NCBI GenBank assembly: GCA_022575985.1
Contig: JAKSXM010000007.1
Span: forward strand, 58,620,501 to 58,684,500
Direction of reading: 5' to 3'
Length of the DNA: 64,000 bases
Origin: Anagrus nilaparvatae
Lineage: Eukaryota; Arthropoda; Insecta; Hymenoptera; Mymaridae
Shown: positions 51,801 to 62,636 of the stretch, one piece after another
How the letters are laid out: every line of letters begins with the position of its first letter
How positions within the stretch are numbered: position 1 is the first letter of the stretch
Translations under genes and position numbers: made by a program
The notes under the pieces: model-generated
The model's input: only the letters and a program-made list of their open reading frames with translations
Told to the model about the DNA's origin: nothing
The model's database searches: none

Positions 51801-52445
51801 GGTGAAAATTTTTTTACCGAATGAAAATTTAGGATATCCTTTATTGCGCCCCCCAAAACATAATTCTATCTAATTTTTCAAAATAACCTGAATCAACCCA
51901 AAGGGAGAGGTATTGAAAAATTTGTGACCCAAAGTAAAAAATTTTTAACCGCAAATAACTTTAGCTAATGAATGTACATGCCAAAGGTAGCATATGGACT
52001 TTGCATGTGCCTTTGGTCCATGCCTAAGTAGTTATATAGGTCAAATTTGCCCCACAAAATATCACCTGGGTGAAAAAATTGTTACCACCTCAAATTTTGA
52101 CAAGCGACAAAAGGATTCAACCAACGCAAACCTTCAATGCTTTGGTAAAAATATTGAACCGACTGATTAAAATCCACCCCCAAAGATTTTTTAACCCACG
52201 AGATTTTTTTCCAGATAAGCTTTGGATAAATGCTTTGTTATAGTGCCAATAACATTAGTTTTCAACGATTTGTTAAAAATCCCGTACCAAGGGTGTTTTT
52301 TGCCCCTCTATTTAACCCTAAAAATCAGGTTTTTATTCAGTTTCAAGATTTTTGAGCTTAAATATGTAGTCAACAAAATATTTGCATTATTCATACTTAC
52401 ATAACATATGTTGCAAAAAAAAATATTTTAAGGGGCAAAAACCAA
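48866..52445. other. Intergenic sequence, partly old repeats
   Basis: No gene recognised. At 51780-52200 the word CACCCAGGTGAAAATT, its facing form AATATCACCTGGGTGAAAA, and an interspersed ATGCCAAAGG / CCTTTGG pair suggest a decayed foldback repeat. Part of it (ATTTTACCCAGGTGATTTTTAG) continues at 53290 on the other side of the Mutator-like element, implying that element inserted into it. Confidence 0.4.
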
Positions 52446-53262
52446 GGTAGCATATAGTTTGAGACAATCTCTAAAAAAGGTATATAGTTTGAGACAAAAC
52501 AGTGTATAGATTGAGACAATTCGCGTGTTTAGTTTGAGACAATTCATGTGTATAGTTTGAGATCATTTTTAATTTTGTGTTTATAAATGAAAAATAAAAT
52601 AAATAAAGTATACTATAATTTACATTCACATTTATTTGTCATGTATCGTTACAGTAAATATTGATAATTTGAACTCAATTTTTTTTTAATTATAAATATG
52701 TTCATAGTTCATTTATTTTTTTTGTCTTATTAACTTTAAAATAACTACCCATTTTTTCGATATAATTGTCTATAGACATGTCACTACGGCCATAGCGCAA
52801 CCATATTTCGTTGTAATATTCTAATTTTTGACCCGTTTCGCGACTCACATAATTATGCTTATTTTTTTGAATTGTACGAAGCTTAGAGTCTGTTTCTATT
52901 TGCAAAGAAATTTATGTATCAATAACTTTGTATATGTTTGGATGTGGTGAAATAAAATTATCTTGGATATAATATAGAGCTATAAATAGTACTTTGGTGC
53001 ATATTCAAATGTACCATCACAATTGATTCTTTAACTTCTTTTAATTTGAATTGAGCTTCTTCATATGATTTTGGTACTTTTGGATATTTTTTTTACGCTC
53101 ATTGTAAATATTATTATTTACAAATACTTGGAATATTTATCGATCTCAAACTATACATAGTAAGTGATCTCAAAGTATACACTTTTTTTTTTAATTTTGT
53201 TTCAAACTATACATCGGTTATTAATTTTTAATCCGCTTAATTGTCTCAAACTAAATGCTACG
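52446..53262. mobile_element. 817-bp Mutator-like element with terminal arrays of a 15-bp motif
   Basis: The left end GTAGCATATAGTTTGAGACAA is inverted at the right end (GTAGCATTTAGTTTGAGACAA read from the right). The motif TATAGTTTGAGACAAT occurs five times at the left (52453, 52483, 52505, 52528, 52551) and four times inverted at the right (53142, 53166, 53198, 53240). AAAACCAA flanks both ends (52438-52445 and 53263-53270), an 8-bp target duplication. The interior carries a - strand fragment of a MULE-type transposase. It is an internally deleted, non-autonomous copy. Confidence 0.8.
52702..53060 (-). pseudogene. MULE-type transposase fragment
   Basis: On the - strand CDGTFEYAPKYYL (codons starting at 53021) carries the DGTF motif that surrounds the first catalytic Asp of Mutator-like transposases. 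After stop codons and a frame change the reading resumes as a 67-codon frame (52905-52702) with GQKLEYYNEIWLRYGRSDM and DNYIEKMGSYFKVNK, which looks like the C-terminal tail of such proteins. The catalytic centre between them is missing. DGTF is established for the family; the C-terminal assignment is inference. Confidence 0.65.
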
Positions 53263-53539
53263 AAAACCAATCCCTACAAAAATTTTACCCAGGTGATTTT
53301 TAGTAATGAGATTTGAATATATGCTTTATTATGGTGTCAGGAATCGGAAAATTTTTCGGCAAGATTTTCGATCAAGTCTACTTTTCCTCTAATACCAATA
53401 GAAAACCATTTTTTGATCTATTTATGGCCAAATTTGGTGTTCTCAAGAAAATTGATATATTCCTTCCATAATATCTGCCTAGAAATTTAGGGATTCTGAG
53501 TCTAAAATTTGATCCCTGTATATTTTTTTATTTAAAACG

Positions 53540-53860
53540 AATTTTTAAAAGTGCGGGTAAACGGCGGGATTTCAATGGTTTGACATGCCCTTCTAGATCT
53601 GAGATACCGAAAAATTTCAAATGTAAACTGAACATTTTTTGGCCTAATCTAAAAATCTAGACTATTCTACGGTGCCATACTTTCAGTTTTTTTTTTCGAA
53701 AACTGGCCAACTTTGTGGACCCATAATTTCCCAGACCCTGCGGCCAAAAAAACTTCCCACAGAAGGTAAGCATGCTTTGGCCTTGGCCATCTCTGAATGA
53801 AAATTCATCTATCATACTTACACGCGCTGTTTACCATAGAAAGCTCCTAAACCAGAACAT
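53540..53860. repeat. Partial copy of the interior of the 6.2-7.8 kb element
   Basis: GTGCGGGTAAACGGCGGGA, GAGATACCGAAAAATTTC and TTTTTTGGCCTAATC match 7276-7385 and 6709-6752. Further on, AAACTGGCCAACTTTGTGG and TTTACCATAGAAAGCTCC match the reverse complement of 6550-6650. The order shows that the family is itself palindromic. Confidence 0.55.
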
Positions 53861-53920
53861 GTCAACGCTTGTTTAAAAATCATACACATGGATATAATAC
53901 AGAAAATGCATTTTCAAAGT

Positions 53921-54635
53921 GACGGTTATTGGGTCTCAGGGCCAAAAAATGACAGAAGAATTTGAGACTTGTTTTATTCTGATTTAAAATTATTCTATCA
54001 ATTTGGCTTTGAAGCCAAAATGCACGGTTATTACAAACTAGTTTTAAACTGTAATTAAATATGTTTTTGGCCTCAAGATCAAAAAATTAGGTTGAACAAT
54101 TAAATATTGGGACATTAAGTTCATAAGTTTTTTAATGTTTCTTTGTCAGTTTTCAGGCACGTTCGTGCCCATAAGGCTCCAAAATATAGAAAACTTAAAA
54201 TCTTGATGTATTGTGATCTAAAAATTTTCTATCCATTTGGTTTTAAAATAAAAAAAGTGTTATTATAAAACTTAGAAATGTTATAATTTGGGACTTAAGA
54301 CCCAAAAAAGGCCAAATATTAAAAGCAGAGTCATTAGTTTGGACGTTAAGTTGAAAAAGAGGTTAATACATTTGCTGCGGCATGGGCATCATCCGCCCAT
54401 GGCTCCATGTATTCTAAATGGGTTCGTGAAACCCGCCGCAGCAAATATATTCAAAGCGATTTTTAAGTCATATTTAGGCAGGTACATTAGGCATAAAAAA
54501 AATTATATTTAGTAACATAATCAGACCAAAAACTATTTGAAAAATATTTAAAATAAAGTTAGATTTTTTATTTGTCTCGTTTTATCTCGATTTTACACAT
54601 CTATTGGGCCCTGATATTTTAGGTCCAATAACCGT
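53921..54635. repeat. Diverged inverted repeat enclosing a cloverleaf sequence
   Basis: GACGGTTATTGGGTCTCAGG at 53921-53940 faces CCTGATATTTTAGGTCCAATAACCGT (54610-54635). Neighbouring sequence outside also pairs weakly (GAAAATGCATTTTCAAAG against AAATTTAAAATGTGCTTTG). It is probably an old foldback element. Confidence 0.45.
54371..54445. repeat. GC-rich cloverleaf-forming sequence
   Basis: An 11-bp perfect outer stem (TTTGCTGCGGC / GCCGCAGCAAA) encloses three small hairpins: ATGGGC-ATCATCC-GCCCAT, CCAT-GTATTCTAA-ATGG and GGGTT-CGTGA-AACCC (the last two share two G). It is far more GC-rich than its surroundings. It is not a tRNA, because stem lengths, loops and invariant bases do not fit. 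It may be a structured RNA or the palindromic core of a transposon. A 74-codon frame across it (54288-54512) is not supported as a gene. Confidence 0.5.
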
Positions 54636-55214
54636 AAAGAACGAAATTTAAAATGTGCTTTGTATCCATTCGTAAAATTATCGGCTGAACTCGAATCTGA
54701 AATAAAAATATTGGAGCCTCGTTTACTACTTTTAAATTTGGATTTAAATCTCATTTAAAATTTAAAGTTAGGCCTTAATATATCTCTGATAAGACCCAAT
54801 CAGGTCCAAAATTGGATATGCATATATAGATTCCCTGCAAAAAATTATATACCTAAGTCCTTGTAACCTGAATATGAATTAACTTAATCAAAAATTAATT
54901 AATAGGAGCACCCTGTTTGAGTATTTATGAGATATCGACAATAAAACAAACTCTGCCAAGTAATTGGTACTACGGTTCCACATTAACAATAACAAAATAT
55001 TCTTAATGGTCTATTTTACCTACACGCGTATAAAAAATTATTTAATATAACCAAAATTACGATTTAAATATAAATTTTTAGTATACTAATAAAATTTTTT
55101 TATACAACCAAAATCTTAATTTTTTTAGTAGAATTTACTAATTTTTTGGTTATATTTATCAATATTTATTAATTTGTGTTTACTAAATTCGTTGGTTTTA
55201 ATTCTTTTTTTGCG

Positions 55215-56150
55215 TAAAAACGATAATACTATTAAGTACTACGTCCCAAAAGAAAAAAAATATTCCTATTTTTTTTACTTTTTTATGTAAAAAATTTTAA
55301 GAAAAAAATTTCTAAAAAATTAAGTATTAATTGGAGATATCGAGTAAAAACCAAGTTTTCAGATATTAGTACTTTTATAGAATTAAATGAGTTATTACAT
55401 TAAAAAAAAAAAAATATTGCAGTTTTTTTTATTTTTTTTATTTTTTTAATTTTTAGAAAAAAATTTTGAAAAAATTGAGTATCAGATTCGAGATATAGAG
55501 TAAAAACCAGATTTTCAGATATTAATACTTTTATAGAAATAAATTAGGTACTACGTTCAAAAAGAAAAAAACAATGCTATTATTTTTATTTTTTTATGTA
55601 AAAAATTAAAAAAAAAAATATTTTTTTAAAATTAAGTTTTAGATCCAAAAAATTGACTATAAATGTAAATAAAGGATATTTCTAAAACTAGTACTCCCAC
55701 AGATAAAAATGAGGTCTCGAATGAGACATATTGATGTTTTTTTTAAATTTTTTTATGCAAAAAGTTTTGGGAAAAAAAATTTCAAAAATTAAGTATCCAA
55801 TTCGTGATATCGAGTGAAAACCATACTTCCAGATATTAGTACTTTCTTAGATTTAAATGAGGTATTGCTCCCAAAAAAAGAAAAAAATTTTGAAAAAATT
55901 AAGTTTCAGATCGAAAAAATTACTATAAACGAGGTTCCTTAAACTAGTACTCCCATAGAAATAAATTAGGTACTATATGTGCAAAGAGAAAAAAAATTTG
56001 GTGTTTTTTGTATTTTTAGGTGAAAAAAATTTTGATATCAAAATTTTCAAGAAATAAATTATAAGACTCAAGATATTGAGTAAAAACGATACTTCTAGAT
56101 ATCAGTACTTTCATGGAAAAAAATGAGGTATTACATCCAAATTAAAAAAA
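55215..56150 (+). repeat. Tandem repeat, about six units of roughly 105-175 bp
   Basis: The anchor AGATATTAGTACTTTTATAGA followed by AATTAAATGAGTTATTACAT recurs with variation at about 55362, 55516, 55689, 55832, 55934 and 56096. Each is followed by a poly-A-rich stretch, a TTTTTATGTAAAAAATTTT-like block, and a GATATCGAGTAAAAACC-like block. Two unit types (AGATATTAGTACTTTTATAGA and AACTAGTACTCCCATAGA) partly alternate. It is satellite-like and non-coding. Confidence 0.65.
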
Positions 56151-56521
56151 ATAAAGAACCCGAATTTACTTAAGTATACACAAAGAAATGTATTCAATAA
56201 AATAGTAGAAAAAAACGTGCTTAATTGTAAGAAACATTTAACCCTTTCTTTGTTAAAGAATATTTGGAGTATTATTGAATTTAATACCTCAAAAGGGTTA
56301 CACTGAGAACAATAAATTTGAAAAAATGAAATAAATTAATCACTAATCCTAAGTGAAATATTTATGGCCTGATAATCAGAAAATCTTTATTTAAACCTAA
56401 ACTTAGCATTAAAGATGGTTTAATATTACTATTGTTACATGCACAACCTACAGTGTAGTGGTTACAGCCCCCAAAAATTTAATCAGGTATTTACGTGTTA
56501 TAAATATTTTTACTCTTTTTA

Positions 56522-56929
56522 GACCCTCTTTACGACAGCCCCTTATCATGTTTTATGATAATCATGTTTGTTAGATATTTTGTGGTGTATCGGTGGTGTA
56601 GCTGGGATACTTGAAATTAAAGTTATTACGAAATGGCGCCACTAGTAGTATTAGTAATTCTTTTTAATAAAAATTAAACAATAAAATGTTATTAAATGGT
56701 ATTTTATTGTAGATTAAGTTATTTATTATAAAAATTATAAACAATTTATGTAATTAATAAGTTTTTAGTGGGTTACAATCATTTAAATATGTAATTTTGA
56801 GGTTATGTTTTTAGTACTGTACTAATTTTTACTACTGTACACTGTAACAGTGTAGCTATAGCTGGGAAAAAAATATCCAACAAACATGATTATCATAAAA
56901 CATGATTATGTTTTGGTGTAGAGAGGGCC
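56522..56929. mobile_element. 408-bp MITE with ~60-bp inverted ends
   Basis: The left end GACCCTCTTTACGACAGCCC and the following ATCATGTTTTATGATAATCA face the right end TGATTATCATAAAACATGAT and TTTTGGTGTAGAGAGGGCC. The ends resemble those of the 111-bp MITE at 48755. The flanks do not show an exact target duplication. No open frames. Confidence 0.65.
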
Positions 56930-56974
56930 ATTTCATTAAAGATCAATTGAAAAATAAATTTATAATTTATTTTT

Positions 56975-57426
56975 GTTGAGTTTAAAACGACCTTGCTGGA
57001 CAAATTATAAGGAAAAATTCAAAAAACTTTGATTTTTACTCTTGTCAATATTTCATTCTCAATCTGAGAACCTCTTCAGGACCTTTATTTTTTTAAGAAA
57101 TAATTTTTTAATTTTACAAAATATTACATTGAATTGTTTGAATTACATATATATTTTACATACCATTTAAAAAACTTAACTTGACATTTAAATATTCTTA
57201 TGTTTATTTTTTAATGTCAAGTTAAGTTTTTTAAATGGTATGTAAAATATATATGTAATTCAAACAATTCAATGTAATATTTTGTAAAATTAAAAAATTA
57301 TTTCTTAAAAAAATAAAGGTCATGAAGAGGTTCTCAGATTGAGAATGAAATATTGACAAGAGTAAAAATCAAAGTTTTTTGAATTTTTCCTTACAATTTG
57401 TCCAGCAAGGTCGTTTTAAACTCAAC
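56975..57426. repeat. Near-perfect 214-bp inverted repeat with 24-bp loop
   Basis: The arms 56975-57188 and 57213-57426 are equal in length and differ at only about two positions by eye (TTATAAGG against TTGTAAGG, and CTTCAGGACC against CTTCATGACC). They begin GTTGAGTTTAAAACGACC and the left arm ends in CTTAACTTGACATT. If transcribed it would form a long double-stranded RNA hairpin. Confidence 0.85.
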
Positions 57427-58590
57427 AGAAATTTAAATTATCTGGACGTTCCAAATCCAATTTTCATAAATTTATTTTTGGTAAAATGCACCTACCTATA
57501 CCTGAAATTATGAGTTTTAAAATTCTAAAAAACTAAAAATAGTCCAATTTTTTATTATTTTTTGGTATACATGCATAGAAATAATCATAAAACAATCGCG
57601 CTTATTCTTCAAAGGTTTTTACATGTTCTTTGAATTTTACCGAAAAATAAACAAAAATAAAAAATTATAGCGTTTATGCAATGGTGATAGTGCGTTATTT
57701 ATGTGATACACGTCATTACACATACTACGTGTTGCATTAAATGTCACTCTTATAGTTTTATACTAAAAAAAAAACTTTTTTCATATATTAATATGCTGCA
57801 TGTTTCTATTAATTTATAAAGTATTATGCGAGCGGCAAGTTATACATTTTTTAATGTGTTTGAAAAATGATATATTGACTTTTATGCTTATTAAATTCAT
57901 GTAATTACACTAAAATTTATAATAAATAATTTTTTTTTTTTTATTACAAGATTTTTATTTTTTAATTTAAATAGAAAAAAAATAATGTTTTAAAAAATTA
58001 TTTTCTAGAAATTTTGTGTTAATTAATAAAAACTTTTTTCAATTTTAGCTAAAAATCTGAACGAGATAAAATATAAATTGAATATTTATTTTTATTACTG
58101 AGCTTTTTTGTAAATAAATTCAGACTCCATCTACCTACACTTATCTTATCTAGTTTATGGACTACCCCCATGCCCAATACTTCCTACAAATTCTTAAAAA
58201 TTAATACCCAAAATGAATTTTTTTTAAAAAAATGAGGGCATAAAAAAGTTTTAACCAATGTTATACTTATTGCTAGAAATCATAATCCTCAGATAATATT
58301 TTTTTTTTAATTATTTTTTTTTACTTAAAATTTAAATTAAATATAACCTTGATTACTAAAAAATAGATACAAATTACTTTTCACGAATACCTATATAATG
58401 CTTTTTTAAAATAAAAAAAAAAAATATATTTATAGAGTTAAATGAATTCATTTCAAAGCAGCTAAATTTGTTATTTCTTTTTTCCTCGTTTTTTTCAAAG
58501 AAAGTTAATTAGAAAACTGGTTTTAATCATGAAAATATTTGTACTTACATTTTTTTTAAAATAATTTTATATGAATGATATTTTTGATGC
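57427..58590. other. AT-rich spacer
   Basis: No gene or element recognised. Confidence 0.4.
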
Positions 58591-59487
58591 ACTGAAAAAA
58601 AAGATCTATTTGTCTCAAATAGAAATCTATTGAAACTAAATATATTCTATTTGTTTCAAATAACGCATTCTATTTGAGACAAATAGAAAATCTTCTTGGC
58701 AGAAATTTAAAATTTTTCACGAAAAATACCGTTCTGGGTTACCAAATGAAAATTTTTTATTTTTCACCCTAACGTATTTTCCGATTTTCCAAGATGGCAG
58801 ACCAAAAAACATCAAGATAGGAACTTACGCAAGGTGGAAAAATGAAAATTTTCTTTAAAATATTCGTTTCTTTCAACCTCGAAAACTCCCAGGAAATGTA
58901 GAAAGTTCATTTTTTGATGCTTTTTGCTCCACCATCTTGGAAAATCAGAAAATACGGTAGGGTGAAAAATTGAAAATTTTATTTAAAAAATCGTTTTTGT
59001 CAACCTCCGAAACCCCCAGCTAATGTAGATAGTCCCATTCTTGATATTTTGATCCGCCATCTTGGAAAATCAGGAAATACGTTAGGGTGAAAAATAAAAA
59101 ATTTTCATTAAAAAATTGGACATTAAAAAGTTTCACTCATGATGTTTTTTCGTCTGCTATCTTGGGAAATCGGAAAATAGTTTTAAGTGAAAAATTTTAC
59201 TTCGAGGATATCAACTTTTCCCCAGACGGTTCATTTTCATCCCGAAGGTTTTCCAGGAGAAACTAAAATCTTTTAGGGTCAATAATACACCTTATGGTTT
59301 CTTAACAGAAATCAGCAAAACACGTTTCTTCTTGTAATAAATAGAATTCTATTTACCTCAAATAGAATTTGATCCAAGAAGATTTTCTTTTTGACTCAAA
59401 TAGAAATCTATTTGAGTTCAAAATCAAGAAGATTTTCTATTTGAGCCAAATAGAATCTATTTGATTCAAATAGGAATTTTTTTCAGT
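58591..59487. mobile_element. ~0.9-kb foldback with terminal arrays of CTATTTGAGACAAATAG
   Basis: The ends ACTGAAAAAAA (58591) and TTTTTTTCAGT (to 59487) are inverted, with GATG on each side. Several palindromic CTATTTGNNNCAAATAG words sit inside each end (58600-58700 and 59335-59480). The interior contains 3-4 degenerate units with CCATCTTGGAAAATCAGAAA and TACGTTAGGGTGAAAAAT, the first in opposite orientation to the others. No coding capacity. Confidence 0.6.
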
Positions 59488-59525
59488 GATGGCATAAATT
59501 TCAATGACATGCATTTAATTAATCT

Positions 59526-62500
59526 CCCGACGAATTTTCGAAATATCTCTTATGATCTCCGCTGATCTTTTTAGATCTCCGGAGGTCACTTTTGATTTCT
59601 GGAGATCTCCAGAGATCTCCGGAAATCTGAAGTGATCGCAAATTTCAGGTGATTTCTTTAGTTCTCTGGAGATCTCCGGAGATCTCCGGAAATCACTTTT
59701 GATCTCTGGAGATTACTGGAGATTAAAATAGATCTAAAGTAATCTCCAGAGATCACTGAGGTAAAAAAAAAAGTTAGAAAACTTTACAAAGAATATTTAG
59801 AATCATTAAGCAAAGTTGTAAAACGATAAACTAGATTGTTTTACCTTATTTTTTGACTTTATTTAAATTTAAAAAATAAAAAATTACAGCAATAAGTTTA
59901 CTAATTTTTATAATAAAAATAATTATTGGAATCGTCTCAATAAGAAATACAATTAGGTAAATGAATAAAAAAAATTAGTTATTTGATCATTAATAATTTT
60001 AATAAATATTTATAATTTTAATTACAATATATTAATAGACATATTTTAAATTAGTCAACAATTTTTATAAACAAATAATTATAATTTATTTTTATAATAA
60101 CAATAAATATTACCACGAAAGGTACTTTTTCATCTGTTAATAAAATAAAAAAATAAATAATTGTTTACTAATTTGGCTAATTCTTAAAAATTATAGTATT
60201 TACTCCAGTCAAATCACGGTTTTGGTGGTATTGTTTGTGGCCGCTACCATATTTGGTCTACTAAAGGTTTTTTGGGTCGCTGAACACGAAAATCGGATTC
60301 TTTTCTATGCGCAATTGAGGCTTGACTCTTAAATAGCCAAAACTACCTCTAAAAGGGCTATTTTTTCAACTTTTGCTCTAGCCCTCCAAGATTTGGTCTA
60401 ATAAAGGTGTTTAGGGTCGCTGATCACGAATATTGAAGTTATACCCATGAAAAATTACCCCTTCTCCCTTAAATTGGCTAAAACTACCCCTAAAAGGGGT
60501 GTTTTCGCTACTTTCACTCTAGCCCTTCAAGATTTGGTCTAATAGGGTTTTTTGGGTCGCTGATCACAAAAATCGATATCTTCAATTGAAACTTAACTCT
60601 TCACCCTTAAATTAGCCAAAACTACCCCTAAAAGGGGTGTTTTCGCTACTTTCGTTCTAGCCCTTCAAGATTTGGTATAATAGGGTTATTTGGGTCGCTG
60701 ATCACAAAAATTGACGTCTTTTCAATTAAAACGTAACTCTTCAACCTTATATTAGCTAAAACTACTCCTAAAAGGGGTGCTTTCGCTATATTCGTTCTAG
60801 CCTTCTAAGATTTGGTCTAATAGGGTTTTTTTTTGTATAACCCTAATAGGGTTTGAATGTATGATTCATTTATTTATACTTTTCAAACCTTTTAAGAGTA
60901 GTTTTATCAAATTTAAGAGTGAAGACCTAATTTTTAATTGAAAAAAACGTGATTTTCGTGATCAGTGACCTAAACAACCCTTTAAGACCAAATCTTGTAG
61001 GTCTCGAGCAAAAGTAGAGAAAATACCCCTTGTAGGGGTAGTTTTGGCTAATTTAAGGGTGAAGAGTTAAGTTTTAATTGAAAAGACATCGATTTTTGTG
61101 ATCAGCGACCCAAAAAACCCTATTAGGTCGAATCTTGGAGGTATAGAGCGAAAGTAGCGAAAACACCCCTCTTAGGGGTAGTTTTTGCCAATTTAAGGGT
61201 GAAGGGGTAATTTTTCATAGTTATAACTTCAATATTCGTGATCAGCAACCCCAAAAACCTTTATTAGACCAAATATTCGAGGGCTGGAGCAAAAGTTGAA
61301 AAAACACCCCGTTTAGGGGTAGTTTTGGCTAATTTAAGGGTTAAGCTCCAATTGTGCATAGAAAACACCCTGATTTTCGTGTTCAGCGACCCAAAAAACC
61401 TATAGTAGATCAAATCTGGTGGCGGCCACTAACAATACCACCCCCCCCCCCCCGTGATTTGACTGGAGTTATTCTTCAAGTCTAAATTACCATAAAAAAA
61501 TAAAATATTACAGTATAAAAGTAAAAAATATTACTTATATTCGTAAGTTCTGTTATTTCTCTCTGCATTTATAATTAAATTTTTCAATTTATTTACTTTT
61601 ATAGTTTTACCCTTAGCTATAGAATCAGATGTTTGAATTTTCCAATTAGTATTAGGGGGGCATGGTTTTATTTGCGATTTTTTTTAAAAGCATGTCCATG
61701 GAATTTTTTCACGGTAATTTTAGAGTTTTTGGGGTCGCTGATTCCAAATCCGAATTCCGTTTTAACCTAACGTGGTCCAATTTTGCGTAATTGCTCATTT
61801 TAAGTCATTTTTAACGTTTTTTTTGCCATTTTTTGTTAAAATTTTTAATATATTACCATTTTCCTCATAATACAATAATGTTTTTTGGGTCTCTATACCA
61901 AATTATCATATCTACTCATACAAAAAAAAATGGTAGCCCATAATAGGGATTCTTAGGCTATTATTCGCGCTTGTTGGGCTGATTTTAGCTATTTTTATGA
62001 AATAATACCAATTTTTAGCTACAGCTTCTGGTTTTTGAGTATTTTAAGGTAGTTAAATACTAATATTATTTTTAATTTATCTAAAAACGGTGCAGTAGCC
62101 CATATTCGGCACTTATAGGCTGTTTTTTCGTAATTGGTAATTAAAATTATAAATATTTATTAAAATTATTAATGATCAAATAACTAATTTTTTTTATTCA
62201 TTTACCTAATTGTATTTCTTATTGAGACGATTCCAATAATTATTTTTATTATAAAAATTAGTAAACTTATTGCTGTAATTTTTTATTTTTTAAATTTAAA
62301 TAAAGTCAAAAAATAAGGTAAAACAATCTAGTTTATCGTTTTACAACTTTGCTTAATGATTCTAAATATTCTTTGTAAAGTTTTCTAACTTTTTTTTTTA
62401 CCTCAGTGATCTCTGGAGATTACTTTAGATCTATTTTAATCTCCAGTAATCTCCAGAGATCAAAAGTGATTTCCGGAGATCTCCGGAGATCTCCAGAGAA

Positions 62501-62636
62501 CTAAAGAAATCACCTGAAATTTGCGATCACTTCAGATTTCCGGAGATCTCCGGAGATCTCCATAAATCAAAAGTGATCTCCGGAGATCTAAAAAGATCAG
62601 CGGAGATCATAAGAGATATTTCGAAAATTCGTCGGG
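59526..62636. mobile_element. 3.1-kb composite foldback element with 500-bp inverted arms
   Basis: The left arm 59526-60025 and right arm 62137-62636 are exactly equal in length, begin CCCGACGAATTTTCG, and show only about three differences by eye. The outer ~230 bp of each arm is built from GATCTCCGGAGATCTCC-type short palindromic repeats, which end with CACTGAGG. The inner ~270 bp is AT-rich unique sequence. They enclose a palindromic repeat array (60203-61470) and a further ~650 bp. There is no transposase, so it is non-autonomous. No clear target duplication is visible. The class resembles FB/Galileo-like foldbacks by structure only. Confidence 0.75.
60203..61470. repeat. Palindromic array of ~140-bp repeats
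   Basis: Direct units start at ATTTGGT at 60251, 60391, 60532, 60670 and 60810 (spacing 138-141 bp). Each has TTTTTTGGGTCGCTGATCAC, a CCCTTAAATTAGCC-like block, ACTACCCCTAAAAGGGGTG and TTCTAGCCCTTCAAG. Near 60880 the array reverses, and about four units continue in opposite orientation to 61440. The whole array is bounded by ACTCCAGTCAAATCACGG (60202) and its inverse (61470), next to a run of 13 C. Confidence 0.8.

Noticed and set aside
54371..54445. tRNA gene
   Set aside because: It folds as a cloverleaf but with an 11-bp outer stem, a 5-base third loop without a TTC signature, and no proper anticodon arm.
55215..56150. CRISPR-like spaced repeats
   Set aside because: Units are long, diverged and AT-rich in a spliced eukaryotic genome; an ordinary tandem repeat explains them.
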